Notes: a model not told the origin generated them from the letters alone. A stretch of 64,000 bases of DNA from Chamaelirium japonicum (GCA_947650365.1 OX393549.1:98985516-99049515); one strand, 5' to 3'. Counted from the first letter of the stretch, positions 1 through 13,300 are shown. Numbers and translations: made by a program.

Positions 1-1254
1 GCGCATCGCTCTCGATACATGGTACACCCTGGCAGTACCAAAATGTACCGAGACTTGAAGAGCCAATTCTGGTGGAATGGCATGAAGAGAGATGTAGCTG
101 AGTTCGTGGCCAAGTGTCTGACCTGTCAGCAGGTTAAGGCAGAACACCAGAAGCCTGCGGGACCCCTTCATCCCCTTCCTGTCGCAGAGTGGAAGTGGGA
201 GCACATCACGATGGACTTCGTCTCGGGGTTGCCACTAACCAGGAGCAAGCATGATTCAGTATGGGTGATTGTGGACAGACTGACCAAGTCTGCCCACTTC
301 CTTCCAGTCCGAACGACTTCCTCTTTATCGGAGCTGAGCAGACTCTACATTGCAGAGATAGTCAGATTGCATGGGATTCCAGTGACCATTGTCTCTGATC
401 GAGATCCCAGGTTTGTCTCAGGGTTCTGGAAGAGTTTGCAGACCGCGTTGGGGACACAACTCAGCTTTAGCACAGCCTTCCATCCCCAGACAGATGGTCA
501 ATCAGAGCGGACCATCCAGATATTGGAAGACATGCTTCGGGCATGTTCTATAGACTTCGGAGGTAGCTGGGATGAGCACTTGCCCTTGGTGGAGTTCTCG
601 TACAACAATAGCTATCAAGCGAGCATTGGCATGGCTCCCTATGAGGCTCTGTATGGGAGGCCTTGTCGATCCCCCATCTGTTGGGCAGAGGTCGGAGAGC
701 GTAGTCTTCTGGGACCAGACTTAGTGCAGGAGACTACAGAGAAGATACAGGTTATCAGAGAAAGGCTCCGCACAGCTCAAAGCAGACAGAAGAGTTATGC
801 GGATATTCATAGACGGCCCCTTGAGTTTGAGGTCGGTGACCATGTCTTTCTGCGGGTTTCCCCTAAGCGTGGCGTCTTTCGGTTCGGAAAGAAGGGAAAA
901 CTAGCACCGAGGTTTACGGGACCGTTCGAGATTCTAGATCGAGTCGGAGAGGTAGCGTATCGTCTGGCTTTGCCACCACGGCTCTCAGCAGTGCACCCAG
1001 TGTTCCATGTGTCGATGCTCCGGAGGTACATGCCAGACCCGACACATGTACTAGATTTGCAAGACTTGGAGCTAAATGCCGATGCCACTTTTGAGGAGCG
1101 GCCGATCCGTGTTTTAGCTTCCGAAGATAGGGTGCTTCGCACCAAGACCATCAAGATGGTCAAGATTTTATGGAGTCATCGAGGTGAGGATGAGGCCACT
1201 TGGGAAGTGGAGTCCGATATGTTGCGATTGTACCCTGATCTCTTTGATGCTTGA
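1..1254 (+). CDS. Ty3/gypsy chromovirus pol 3' end: integrase, partial
   Basis: This is the C-terminal part of a Ty3/gypsy polyprotein. The frame is open from base 1, so the true start lies left of the window. Integrase joins element cDNA to host DNA. The order seen is: the end of the HHCC zinc-binding region (HPGST, then CLTC at about residues 33-36 counted from the Met at 19), the catalytic core with MDFVSGLP (first Asp), VSDRDPRF (second Asp) and [15 protein letters not shown] (Glu), the [14 protein letters not shown] segment and a C-terminal EATWEVE block typical of the chromodomain region of Del/Tekay-type chromoviruses. No stop interrupts it before the TGA at 1252-1254. The Tekay assignment is inference from this C-terminus and the LTR that follows. 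Confidence 0.93.
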   Translation, partial: AHRSRYMVHPGSTKMYRDLKSQFWWNGMKRDVAEFVAKCLTCQQVKAEHQKPAGPLHPLPVAEWKWEHITMDFVSGLPLTRSKHDSVWVIVDRLTKSAHFLPVRTTSSLSELSRLYIAEIVRLHGIPVTIVSDRDPRFVSGFWKSLQTALGTQLSFSTAFHPQTDGQSERTIQILEDMLRACSIDFGGSWDEHLPLVEFSYNNSYQASIGMAPYEALYGRPCRSPICWAEVGERSLLGPDLVQETTEKIQVIRERLRTAQSRQKSYADIHRRPLEFEVGDHVFLRVSPKRGVFRFGKKGKLAPRFTGPFEILDRVGEVAYRLALPPRLSAVHPVFHVSMLRRYMPDPTHVLDLQDLELNADATFEERPIRVLASEDRVLRTKTIKMVKILWSHRGEDEATWEVESDMLRLYPDLFDA

Positions 1255-1307
1255 TTTCTGATTCTAACTAATTTTCGAGGACGAAAATTTCTTTAAGGTG
1301 TGTAGGT

Positions 1308-2223
1308 TGTAACACCTACGGTGTTAAGTTTGGGAATAATAAAAGTTCACCTTGGGTATTTTCGTCATTCTTAGTCAGACTTTTTCTCTGGACATGTTCT
1401 GGAAGAATAAGTCGTAAACCCATGAAATATTTTACGTTCACTTTTACTATGGCTTCGAACATGTCACAATGGCGCGTCCCGTGCAGTAATCGGGTGTATG
1501 CGCAGCTAGTTTCGGCAGTTCGGTAGTTATACCCTAGAATATCGATAAATTAGCTGACATTTGATATTGTTTTATTTACCACAAAAGTTCGGGTGATCGG
1601 ATTGCAGCAAGGCTGGATACGTTGGGTGGGGATCTGAGAGACCTTTTCAACGAGCCTGAGCTGGGGTCGATCCGATGCCTGGGTGATGAGTAATTGCTAT
1701 TTTAAATTTTTAAGTATTTCTTTCTTTTCAAGAGATCCATAAGTCAGAAAATTGTGTATCAAGCGCCGACGCGTTCATGTCGACGAGAGCTTTCCAATGA
1801 ATCCTCTTAGGCCCAATTCTGACATCCTATTTATAAGTTACGACTAATTATCCTTTTCAGCCCAGTAGGTACTCGAATCGCACCCGGGTTCCTACCGAGC
1901 CCACTTCAGGGCGCGGGACCGAGCCTGACCAACCCAAGGACCTGACTTCTAACCTCCTAGATGGCTTTAAGGCTCATAATTATCCCTCCCCAAGGTTTTA
2001 AATGTTAAAATTCAGATGGGAAGGATCAAGCAAGATTTGGAGTAATAAGCCCAACATCTTCCGTTCCTTTTTTTCATTCCTCTTCATTAGGAATTAAGGG
2101 GTTAACAACTGATCTTTTAAACCTTCTTTAATTACCACCATTAACAACCTACTTCTATACTTCTGTCTTCATGAAGAATCTAGAGAGAGAAAGAGAACGG
2201 TAGAACCAAGAGAGAGAGAGAGT

Positions 2224-2256
<33 letters not shown>

Positions 2257-5057
2257 GTAAGAGAGAAGGGGAAGGAATTGCAGCGGCCCGACGATCCACG
2301 CAGCGGCGAGCCACTCCGAACCCGAACCCGAACCCATCAGGTAGTCCTCCCCTCCTCCTCCTTTCTCTTCTTCGTTGTAACCACCGGCGACCCATCGGCA
2401 CTCCGCGACCCAAACCCATCCACGGTCCTCTCCTACCTTAGCCGCGGCCCACTCGGGTGAACGCCACCACGACCCCATCTCCGGTCCTCGTCGGGAGGAC
2501 AAAACCCCAGGCTCGACCGGCGATCGCCGGAGCAAAACCAAACCCAAACCCAAAACCCGCGGAACCCTCCGGCCAAAGCCTTCTCGGGCTTCGGTGGAAC
2601 GCATGTTACCTTCTCCCGCGTCTTCCCCACGGGGGAGACCGGCCGGGAACCGCCGGCGCCACCCCAAGCCACCGGAGCCGAGCACCCCGCGGCCATGCAT
2701 GGCTTCCCTTCCTCTTCCACGAGTTGGGTGGGGATCCCATAATGGTCACAAGCGGACTCTAACGAATCCGAAGGTGTCGGGGTGTCTGGGAGACCACAAT
2801 CCCATGTCCGAGCGGCATGGAGTGGTCGAGAAAATGGTGCCGTAGTGATGGGTTCACAGTGAACCCATTCCTCTGTTTTCCTTTGTTGAAGAAGAAGAGG
2901 ACAAGGGTGGCATTTCTTGAATTGTTATTAACCCAAACTTAACCCATTAATAACTCAACCCTGAATCCAGACCCGACCCGACTACACAGCAACCCGACCC
3001 ACCTTAAGTGCACAGTAGACCCGATCCGAACAGCAGACTAGACCCGACCCGCAGACCCAACCTGATAACACAGACCCGATCCAGCAGTGAACCGGTCTGG
3101 TTCACCTGAACCAGACCCTTAAACCGACCAGAAATTGGTTTAGCCGCCATTTCTTCGTCCGATCTCGGAATCGAACGAAACCAGCGGCATTACGACCGGC
3201 TTGGAAAATCCTACCTGTTGGCCATAGTTAGGTACATTAATAATACTGTATAGTATCCCCTTTTATCCATGAACCCGATCTAGTCGGTGCACTGTGGCTT
3301 GACCGCCAATTCTCCGTCCGATCTCGGAATTGGACGAAACCAGTGGTATCGTGCTCAGATCATCGATGCCGATATATTAAACCTAGTTTGGGACCCTAGA
3401 GACCCCTTTACCCTATTGAACCGATCATAGACCGGTTTTCACCGGTTCGACCCTAAAACCTCCGACCAAAGTCGGATTCGAGCGAGACCGGATCCCATGG
3501 GTCCCTCATCCCTAAACCAAGATTTTTAAAACCCTATTTTAAGTAATTCATAGATGTAACGACTTATATATTTTAAATCATGGTGGTCAGTTCCTCCTTC
3601 GACGGTACACCGGACCGATAGCCGTAAGGAGCGTGGACTACCGAGCTATTCTCTAGGTGAACATGATTAATTCTATTCTAGTTAGAGTAGATTGTAGTTG
3701 TATCTGTAAAATAATAAATAAAACCGTATGTGGCATAGTATGTCCAATGCATGCAGGCGGGAAACCGGTACTGCATGTGGGAGGTGGGCATACTATCCCT
3801 TGCCTCTGAATAGTCATGCATGTAATATTTTGATAGCTGTAATGGTGATTGACTCAACCTAGATTCACACTAGGATGCATGCAAACAAGTAGATACTTGT
3901 ACTGATTATTTATTAATATTCTGTTGAATGACTGTGTTTGGTGACCATGGATCGCATGGAGCAGTCCAGTTGCTATTGAGCAACGAAGACTGGTGGTCTC
4001 GATAGAGAGACCGGTGGTCTCAATGGAGAGACTGGTGATTGTACTTCCTCAGTTGAGGTTCTCTTCCCAGAGGGAAGACTCACTACTCACGGGCATGGGT
4101 AGGGGACCCGAGTGCACAGGATGGGAGGTGAACCACCGCCTGTGCATAATCCGAATTGCAAGTAGGTAGGGTCACAGGGTTGGGCAGGCGGTAAAGCCCC
4201 TAGTGGCCTAGTAGTCCACCCCTGGGTAATGACCCCGAAGAAGCAAGTTGGGCGGGAGTGCCCCGTGGTGAAAGACCTAGCCCCCTTATGGCCATATGGG
4301 TATTTCTGGCTCTCCAGGTACACTTGGACCCAGGTTCTGTTGGCAGACTCAGTTAGAAAACTGCCGGTTCACTTTAGGAGTAGGTAGAACTAACCTTCGG
4401 TAATTAGTTACATACTTTTGATCTGGATGATTATTTGTCTTATATGCACTAGTTGTAGTTGTATAATAGTAGAATTGCCATGTGTAGCTAGTTCATTTCA
4501 CTTACTTGTAATATATGTATATATGGGTTGTCGCCCTCGTAGCCTTCTAGAAGGGCTGGGTACGACTATGGTTTACCCTAGCTAGTTTAGGGTTAACTGT
4601 TCACTGAGTTTACCTAGTAAACTCACCCCGTTGTTGCACACTCTTTTCAGGTACCGTAGATCCTTCTCTGACGCTTCCTAGAGGATCTTAAATAACTATC
4701 GAGAGAGGATACTAGAGCTATTAGCTAGTTTTTATTACTTCCAGTTGGTTATGTAATAATTATGGAACTATGTTTTAGATGCTCTGAATAATGCCAGAAT
4801 CAGTAATGTTTTCCTTGGTAAGCTTCTTCTCAAAGCTTCATGCCCGGTAGGCCTTTCCTCAAGGCCAAGCTATTGGTAGGCTTCTCCTCAAAGCCATCCC
4901 CTATCAACTAGTAAATAGTTAATGATAAAATTAGTAATAAATAATTAACTAAATAATAAAAGCAACCTCGCAATCTTATATCATTGACTTACCCTTATAA
5001 CCCCATCACCCCCGGGTTTGACTGGTTTACCCTTGTAGTCGGATCCGGGGCGTGACA
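1308..5057 (+). repeat. 3' LTR of the Ty3 chromovirus (about 3.75 kb)
   Basis: It starts TGTAACACC 53 bases after the pol stop, just past the conserved element-end segment (TTCGAGGACGAAAATTT, near 1274), and ends GGGGCGTGACA. TG...CA ends and this placement mark it as the 3' LTR. It contains a GA/TA microsatellite (2180-2270), a GC-rich stretch (2280-2850), CCCGACC-rich tracts near 2970-3060 and a CTCACCCC...TTTTCAGGTAC segment near 4622-4654 like the R/U5 region of Del-type LTRs. The other LTR is outside the window, so the ends are inferred from termini and context. Short ORFs inside show no recognisable domain. Confidence 0.75.
2180..2270. repeat. (GA)n-(TA)n-(GA)n microsatellite inside the LTR
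   Basis: GA dinucleotides near 2209-2221 run into a TA tract (2224-2243) and back into GA (to 2256). It lies inside the chromovirus LTR. Confidence 0.9.
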
Positions 5058-5060
5058 TAA

Positions 5061-5207
5061 CACATCCACAAAAAATCAGAACATTCTAAATCCTCTAGAC
5101 TTATTAAATGTGTTTTTCAAATTAACGATTAAAATGGACGGTCAATAAAGTCTTTTAGTTTTGATGTACTTAGAGGCTTTAGAATGTTCTAATTTTTTGT
5201 GGACGTG
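5061..5207. mobile_element. Small MITE-like inverted-repeat element
   Basis: Arms of 36 bases at 5061-5096 and 5172-5207 are inverted complements with three mismatches, around a ~75 bp AT-rich core. There is no coding capacity. A third, weaker half-copy lies at about 5228-5262. No target duplication could be fixed, so the superfamily is open. Confidence 0.6.
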
Positions 5208-5326
5208 CTATCTAGGATAAGGTGATAATGCTTACAAAAAATCAAAAAATTCTGAAACCTCTATCTAATGGTTTTGAAAATCGGTGTAAGAAATTGAGTG
5301 CGAAAACAGTGTCCATTGAACCTGAC

Positions 5327-5807
<481 letters not shown>

Positions 5808-5809
5808 TG

Positions 5810-6387
5810 TGTTAGGTTGCGCTGTGCGCTGCCCCGGAGGAAGTGCGCTGCGGAATGCCGACCGTCTGATCGAAATTGATCAGATGGCAGACCGAATTTC
5901 TGCGAGAACTCCGCATCAGTAGATAATGTAGAAATATGATTTAAGTGTTCCAAAGTATGCACCTATACTTGATTTATGAATCTACATAGTTTTGTCAAAA
6001 AATCTGACATTTAATCAATATTTCTAACATTTTTATAAAACTGTAATATTTCCATTCTGTCATAATATTTTCACGTAATGTTTTCATATCCTGCAATATC
6101 ATCATACTTGTCGAAATCAAAATTTCAAACCCTGGTTGCAAAAACCTCTTGAGGAGTCATCAGAGATTGTGATTATAGTGGATTCATCTTTAGGAGAAGT
6201 TACCAACCGAATAAAACTCAACTATCAGAGGTCACAAGGATGTGGAAAAGAATAAACGTGAAGTCATCTAGGATTTGATGTTTGACACTGAGGTTCCGAA
6301 CAAAATTAGTAATGAAACATTGTGGACAATGAGGTGGTCAAAGATGCATTATGGATGAATTTTGCATGGTTGATAGGTTTAAAGTTT
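5810..6387. other. AT-rich stretch without a recognised gene
   Basis: No coding signal is seen. A short near-palindrome surrounds GATCGAAATTGATC at 5868-5881. The stretch may include degraded internal sequence of the minus-strand LTR element whose gag-like ORF begins to the right. Confidence 0.4.
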
Positions 6388-6984
6388 TTATAGAAGAGAA
6401 AAGTTTTTATAGAAGAGAAGTCTTCCAACGATATTCTCGTTGACATTGTTTTCTTCAAAATTCACGTTATTATCAATGTCATCAATCTTGGTTAGACAAG
6501 CTTCCAAAGGATTTAGAAAATCAAATTCAGAAAGCTTGCCTTCTATGGGGATGCCACTTGTGCTTTCCTCATTGCCCTTATCCTCATCATTCATGGGGTT
6601 AAATTGAGGTGGAGAGATCAAAATCTCTTCCTCGTCATTGTCAAGATAAGATTGATCACTTCTGTTAATTGGTGTTTGAAGATCTTGAATAATTTGTGTG
6701 GAATTCTTTAAAAATGATTGCAATGTATCTTCAAGGGATTTCTTATATGGTGGAACATAAGTATCATGCATAGAATGCTCACGATAATATTGCAGAGTAT
6801 GTTGATTAGTTTGCAAGCGTTCTTTACATGTATCATTAATAGTCTCCATATGTAAACTCACATAAGGAGCATAAGCAGAAGGCACGTGATAATTATTCGC
6901 ATTAGATTTATTCCACCCATTCGAATCATACATGTCTGAATAAGTTGAGCCATTTTGCAAGTAATCACGTAAAGTCCTAGTCAT
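6388..6984 (-). CDS. Gag-like ORF of a tRNA-Asp-primed LTR element
   Basis: This 198-residue ORF starts MTRTLRDYLQNG. It is rich in Asn, Asp and Glu and contains SLEDTLQSFLKN (about residues 83-94), a segment resembling the variable gag/spacer part of large plant Ty3 elements (Athila/Tat type). No zinc knuckle, protease or RT is present. It lies about 440 bases downstream, in minus-strand sense, of a tRNA-Asp primer-binding site and LTR, which is where gag belongs. The element ends a short way beyond, so it is either 3'-truncated or non-autonomous. The family call is inference from position and weak resemblance; it could be an unrelated element ORF. Confidence 0.45.
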   Translation of the reverse strand: MTRTLRDYLQNGSTYSDMYDSNGWNKSNANNYHVPSAYAPYVSLHMETINDTCKERLQTNQHTLQYYREHSMHDTYVPPYKKSLEDTLQSFLKNSTQIIQDLQTPINRSDQSYLDNDEEEILISPPQFNPMNDEDKGNEESTSGIPIEGKLSEFDFLNPLEACLTKIDDIDNNVNFEENNVNENIVGRLLFYKNFSLL

Positions 6985-7427
6985 GATTTCAAATGAATTA
7001 GGATTTAAGCATTCAGAATGAACAATTAGAAATGAACAGGTGGCCTAGTATAATCACAAAACAATGTATGCACCACCTAAAGCCTTCTATACGAACGCTT
7101 TCGTTTGAAGGGGATAACAGACTAGACACACATACGCCTACACCGAGACGTATGTGCCGAGCTTTCCCACGAGAGCGTAAGTTGATGCGAGATAACAAAT
7201 ACAGAGAATTTAAAGAACGAGTGTACCAGGGAGAAGTAGTTCTTTAATTAGGCAAGCACGTAGTACTCCTTCGCAATCAACGGTCGACTCCGCTTCCAAT
7301 ATTCAGATCTTTTTTTTTTTTTTTAACCTGAAAAGATAGAAAGAAGTACTTAGTATATTGAATGCAAAGAAAAAGCAAAGACTAAAAAGAAAAACGTGAA
7401 TGCGGAGTTCCTATTTGTCCGTTGCAA

Positions 7428-7445
7428 TCCCCGGCAACGGCGCCA
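7428..7445 (-). promoter_or_regulatory. Primer-binding site, tRNA-Asp type
   Basis: On the minus strand this reads TGGCGCCGTTGCCGGGGA, complementary to the 3' end of plant tRNA-Asp including CCA. It lies six bases inside the LTR end at 7452. This primer is characteristic of Athila/Tat-type Ty3 elements. Confidence 0.85.
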
Positions 7446-7451
7446 AAAACT

Positions 7452-10375
7452 TGCTACAACTTTAACTAGTCCTAATTAAAGGACGAAAAAGTGCAATTTA
7501 ACCCCAAGTATAGGGTGTGTAGCGAAGTAGTAATCTCGGTGAGTCCGAGGTCGATTCCACAGGGACTGAAGGACTAATGGGAACTAATGTGATGACAGTA
7601 CGTGAACGTGAGTGCAAATCAGGGTTTTCCACTGAGAGTGGAGCACGAATGATGAAACTACGTTATTAAATTAAAAGGAATTAACTATTGCAATTAATTA
7701 AAAGGAGGTTACGATGGAAATGAGGCTAAGGCATCCGGGTTCAACCTAGTAGTATATCATGTATTCTTTTGATCGATAATTTGTACGAGGATAGCATGAA
7801 GATTAAATTCGGACGCATGCTACAGAGGTCTTTAAGCATTGCACATGCCCGGAGTCGATGTGCAATCAAAAGGACTTGTACACATACATCGATTTCTAGT
7901 GATAAGCATCCAACATACGAAAATAGATTAAAACTCATATGGCGAGAGACTCGTTACGCTAGTGCTATCTTACCACAGGGATTCATAAGCGGTCCGTATG
8001 CCCGGAGTCAATACGGACTCAAACAAATATGCAAGTAAAATAACATACATCATCAGACAGTGTCATCCATATAAGATTCAATCATACGAAAATTAAGCCT
8101 TATCATTGATCAAATAAAAAACGTAACATACTACTAGGCGTCCCCCATAGCCTTAGCTAGGGGTTTAGCCGCACATGTTTATATAGCTTGACATGAAAAT
8201 ATATGTGCTAACAAACTCCATTAATGATAATACGAAGGATGACAGCGGAATGATAGCTTCCGGCGATGATGACGACGTGCGACGATGGTGATGGCGTTGA
8301 TGACGATGTTCTTCGAGATGGGCTTCCACGGCGAGGACGATGGACCGTAGCTCGGAGATTGTGCTTGGCGTGGCTCGTGGATGCTCGGTTGGGATGGTGG
8401 TGCTCGGGCCAATGGTGATGTGATGATGAAGATGGCTATGGTCCGGGTGGTGATGATGGATGAAGTTCCGGGCTAATCGTCCCCCCCCTTGTTTTGTGAA
8501 GTTCCGCTCCTATATAGAGAAGAGGGAGTCCGATTTAAGCAAGGAGAGAGAGAGACGTTCGGTTGGGTTAGAGAGAGGATCCCGGAGAGGAGAGACAATC
8601 AAGGAGGAGAGAGAGACGGAGAGCTGGGAGTTCGGTTAGAGAGAGATAAGGAAAGAGAGAGAAACTTGGTGCTGGGCGTGCACGGCTCGGGTACAGCTGA
8701 GAATCGGACGGCTGGGTTCGGTTGAGAGAAAACAGGGAGGAGAGAGATAGACGTGCGGACTAGAGAGAGAAAATAGGAAGAGAGAGAGCTGGGCGCTGCA
8801 TGGTAAGGAAGAGAGAGATGTTCGGTGGGGCGGTTGAGGAAAGAGAGAGAGATGGAAAGAGAATCCGAGAGAGAGGATCCCGGTGAGAGAGAGTAAATCC
8901 CGGAGGAGAGAGAAAGGTGGCGGTCGGGTAGGGGATGAGAGAGAAAGAAACTCGGACGGCTGTGATCTCGGGTTTAGAGAGAGAAGTCCGAGACGGGAGA
9001 AGAGAGACGCTGGGCCTGGGCGTTCGGTTCGCGATCGGGTCGGCTGCATGGGAAAAGGGACGGCTGTGATCTGCATGCAGGGGTTAGCTTTTAAATAACA
9101 CGGACGACTGTGATTAAGTCAGTGAGGATGGAGATTGGGTGAAATAGAGATAGACGGTTCTGATGCGATCCGGTTTAGAGGGAGCTGGACTTTGCATGGG
9201 TTGTAGGTGCACGGACGACTGCGATTAAGTGGGCCGAGTATGGGCTTGTATGGGACACACACCTGTGATGCGTGGGTGCATGGGTTCTCAGCCATGTATG
9301 CATGGATTTAGAAGGGACAGCCGTGATTCGGCAATGGGACTGCGATCAGATGGTGCTGGCCGGGTACAGAAAGGGTGACGCTCGAGTGGTGCTCGGGTGC
9401 ATGCACGGGACGGCTGGGTCGGTTATGGAAAGAAAAGGAGGTGGCTGACGTGATGAAGTCACATGCATAGAGGAATGGACCTCCAGATGGTTGTGATCAA
9501 AAAAATAGAAAAGAAGAGAAAGACAATATTGGACGGTTGTGATTGTCGATCTGAATGCATGGGCGGATGATGGGACTTGTATGCATGAATTGGATGAAAT
9601 GGAGAGCTTGGATCACTACATACATGGGTTTTTGGCTTAAATGTACGATTACGATTGGGTTAAGAAAAGAGTATCGCAAGGGATTTGAAGGCATGAGTTC
9701 TCTTAAATGAGCGGTTCAGATGGCTTCCGGTTACGGGTTGTAATGGACTCCGAAAACCTGACCAAATCCCTTAAGATAAAAGAAGAAGAAAAGAATGGAA
9801 AGAAAGAAAGAAGAGATGGGAGTAGAGAGAAAAAGGTGGCAGGTCTGTGCGCTCTCCATACCACATTCGCAAGCCACCGTCATCCTCCATTGAGCTCGGT
9901 AAAACGTCCGGGGTGCTCCTCTGGTTCGTATCGTGCGATTTGTCCGCCCGATGAGATCATTTTTCCGCCGAATATCGTAATTGTCCTTCTTATCATTCTT
10001 CATAAAGGCTTCCAAACAAGCTGTGGATTATCAATCGACTCGCCGCGAGAATATCCATTACTTTAGCACGATGACCTTGGACTAGCTGCATCGAGAACCA
10101 GATCAATTCCCTGAAAATCACACATGAAATGACGCGTGTAAGGATCCAATACGATTATCGATAAAAAGAATAATTTGGACTATCGGGCTTCGTATTTTTC
10201 ATGCATGTATCGTATGAGTGCGAACCAATATACCGTTATGTCCGTATTAAAGTCTACTATGCAGTGGTGCAAAGAAAATGATACGCTTTACGAGTATATG
10301 AAAAGTTTTACGTAGGAAAGCGATGATAATACAGTAAGAAATAAGCGATAAAATGTATTATTTGGAGACTTAACA
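7452..10375 (-). repeat. 5' LTR (or solo-like LTR) of the tRNA-Asp-primed element, about 2.9 kb
   Basis: The inner end (7452) is set by the adjacent primer-binding site. The outer end near 10375 is set by TGTTAAGTC on the minus strand and is less certain. 7480-7570 has the 'CCCCAAGTATAGGGTGTGT...' block common in such LTRs. 8490-9150 is GA-rich and holds many irregular copies of a CGGCTGTGATC-like motif (for example 8950, 9060, 9100). No stable protein-coding gene is seen. The partner LTR is not found in the window. Confidence 0.6.
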
Positions 10376-10419
10376 ACTCCTCCGTTCCGCTATAGGCCAA
10401 TTGGTAGGAACTCCCGTTC

Positions 10420-12896
10420 TTGAGGTTAGGGGACCAGAGTTGGTTGGGGGAGGAATTTAGCGAAGACAAGTATAAGCGGGCTTTCTTTGGGCAATCGACA
10501 GACGGGGCGCCAGGGCCGGATGGTTTCCCCTTCCTTTTCTACCAGAGGTACTGGGAGGTCCTAAGGTTGTTATCTTCTCCAGCTAATGCATGGTAGATTT
10601 CTTCTAGGGGAGGGTCAACGTGAAGTGCTTGAATCATTTTATGATTGTCCTCATCCCGAAGAAGGAGGGCCCGGAGATCATTAGAGACTACAGACCTATC
10701 AACTTGTTCAACTGCATTAATTTATAAGGCGGTGGCGAAGGTGATCGCGACGAGGTTGTCCTCAATTATGCCGTCTCTGGTAGGACCGTCTCAATCGGCT
10801 TTTATCAGAGGCCGAAACATTCTTGATAGCGTGGCTACTGCTCAGGAGGTCCTCTGCCATCTTCGAAAGACACATTCGGAGGCAGTTCTGCCCAAATTGG
10901 ACTTCGAGAAGGCTTTTGATCGTCTTGACCAGGGTTCCTTATGACGGCTCTACGTTAGAAGGGCTTGCCTGCGTGGTGGTTGGACTGGATTTGGGATTGC
11001 ATCGCCTCCTCCCAAATGACCTGCTTGATTAACAACTGCAGCGGGAATGGCTTCCGAATGCGTCGGGGAGTCAAGCAGGGATGTCCCCTTTCTCCTTTCC
11101 TCTTTATTCTGGTGGTGGACGTTTTCGACGCGATCCTTAAATACGCAAGCAGTTAGGGAATGATATCAGGGGTCAAGGGAGACTCGTGGGAGGTGTCTAA
11201 CCTGCACTTCACAGATGACACCCTACTGTTCCTCCAGGCGGATCCGACACAAATGTTGGGACTCAAGGTTTTGTTGCTCTGCTTCTAGCTAGCCTCGGGC
11301 TTGAGCATCAACTTTTTGAAGTCGGCCCTCTGATTGCTAGGGGAGGTGAGAGACTCTACCAGAAGCCTAGCTGGTATCCTGGGATGCGGTATGGGATCTC
11401 TGCCTTTCAGGTATCTTGGCTTCCCGATCTCGGATAAGAAACTCCCAAGGGACTGCTGGCTGGAGCTGATTCAGTGGGTGGAGTGCCGACTATTGCGTTG
11501 GAAGGGGAACCTCCTGTTCGTCGATGGGCGCCTAACCCTAATCAACTCGGTCCTCTCGTTGATTCCATCTTATTATCTGTCCTTCTACTCCCTCCCGGTG
11601 TGCGTGATCAAGCAGATAGACAAGATCCGCCGGCAGTTCCTATGGTGCGGAACTTCCAGGAACTCGGGCCACTATCAGCTTCTTAGTTGGACGATGGCTT
11701 GCAAATCCAAGGAGCAGGGGGGCCTTGGGATCGTCAACCTTCGTGAGTTTAACCGGGCCATGCTAGCCAAGTGGTGGTGGAGGATTCAGAGGGGCGTAGG
11801 AGATATTTGGTTAGGTGTGGTCGCCGGCAGGTACTTCCGCCGCTTCTTGCCGCTTCACTTGAGATCTCGATGCTCAGGGAAGATCTCTTCGTTCTGGAGG
11901 GGGGTGTCCAGGGTGTCCCACATTTTTCGATGCGGATCGAGATTGATAGCGGGCAATGGGTCGAGAATTAGATTCTGGGAGGACATTTGGCTGGGGGAAC
12001 TTCCCCTACGCTCCTTGTTCCCCAATATTATGGCAATTGCTATGAACTAGATGGCGACGGTGCGTTCACAGGCAACCGTCAGGGGAGGCATCACAATTTG
12101 GCAGCCAAGGTTTGAGGGGCAAGTTCCGAATGAGCATCTTCAGGAGTTGGGGGAGCTTCTGAACTTGCTAAACGGAGTTTCGTTGACGGAGGATCCAGAC
12201 TCGGCGGGCTAGCGGTGGACTTCCTCCGGCAATTTCTCGGTTGGCAGCTTACAGGTTCCTAAATTTTTATGGGGTTAGCTGCGCCTCGGCGAAGCCAATC
12301 TGGTGGGCCGGTAGTCCCCTCAAGACCAGAATCTTCATGCTTCTTTCCTTCAAGGATCGCATTCTCACGAAGGTGAACCTCCTCAAGCGGAAGCACCCAG
12401 GGGTGTCAGACCCGGCGTGTGCCTTATGCGGGCTGGCGAAAGAATCCACTGATCCCCTACTTCTACGCTGTGACTTCTCAAGGGTAGTGTGGACACACTT
12501 CCTAGAGAGGCTGGGAGTGCGCTCCTTTCAGGCGTTGGTGGCTGCCCTATGGGGAAATTGGAGGTGCAAGAAGTTTAGAGGGACTCGCCGGAGGGGATGG
12601 GTTGTCCTGGCTATCGGCGTTTGCTGGGTCCTGTGGCTTGAGAGAAATCGAAGGGTCTTTCAGGATAAACGGACTTCTGGGGAGGGGGTGATCTCGCTCT
12701 GTAAGTCGCAACTGCATTTGTGGACTCACAACTTGAGGTCGGGGTCAAGAGACTTCTTGTTGAATCTTTGTAACTAGTACTATAGCTTCATCCCCCCCCC
12801 CTCCTATATAAACCTTTATTTTTTAATCTACAGGTAGGGGTCTAGGCCGAACCCCCCCCTCATCTCCGAGAGGGATTTCTAAAAAAAAAAAAAAAT
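10420..12896 (+). pseudogene. LINE ORF2 remnant: reverse transcriptase and zf-RVT, 5'-truncated
   Basis: A non-LTR reverse transcriptase broken into several frames. The blocks in order are GAPGPDGF (near 10506), QSAFIRGRNILD (near 10790), KLDFEKAFDRL with the first catalytic Asp (10900), GVKQGCPLSPFLF (11070), LHFTDDTLLF holding the two catalytic Asp of motif C (11205), the thumb/connection region (11334-12050) and a C-terminal zf-RVT domain with CALCG...LLLRCDFSRVVW (12420-12510). Frame changes lie near 10940-10965, 11156 and 12050-12240. A 3' UTR ending in an A-run (12882-12895) gives the plus orientation. Endonuclease and ORF1 are absent, as expected for incomplete reverse transcription. 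It is dead as a coding unit. Confidence 0.9.
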
Positions 12897-13122
12897 ATTC
12901 TCGTGTGGGAGGTCAAATTTATTTTGCAAAGCCAAAAGACGATGAGATCATTTTCAAGGATGGTGATGATCATCTCAATAAGAATATTAAGAATGATAAA
13001 GCATACATTTATCTTATGTTAAAGACAACGTGAGTCGAATCCACAATAAGTGCATACCATATAGCTGCTCCATCTTTGGAGCAACAAATGCCACCTGATT
13101 GAACTCGAGTTGAGTTTCAGTG

Positions 13123-13300
13123 TGTTACGAAGAGAGGGGGAAGAGAGAATAGGATTGGGGAGAAAATCTCCTTGTATTATCTCATTAATCACAATTACAT
13201 TACATAAGACCACCTCTCTTTATATAGAGAGAGTACGCACACCATTATGTTATCACAACCGAGGTGGGACTAATATAATACTAACACACTATATCTAATA
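13123..13300 (-). repeat. 3' LTR, 178 bp
   Basis: It matches 15398-15575 except at three bases and has the same length. A TTTATATAGAG segment near 13220 may be the TATA region read on either strand. Confidence 0.93.

Noticed and set aside
2155..2845. Overlapping Pro/Arg/Gly-rich ORFs in the chromovirus LTR
   Set aside because: Present on both strands in GC-rich DNA, with no domain; compositional.
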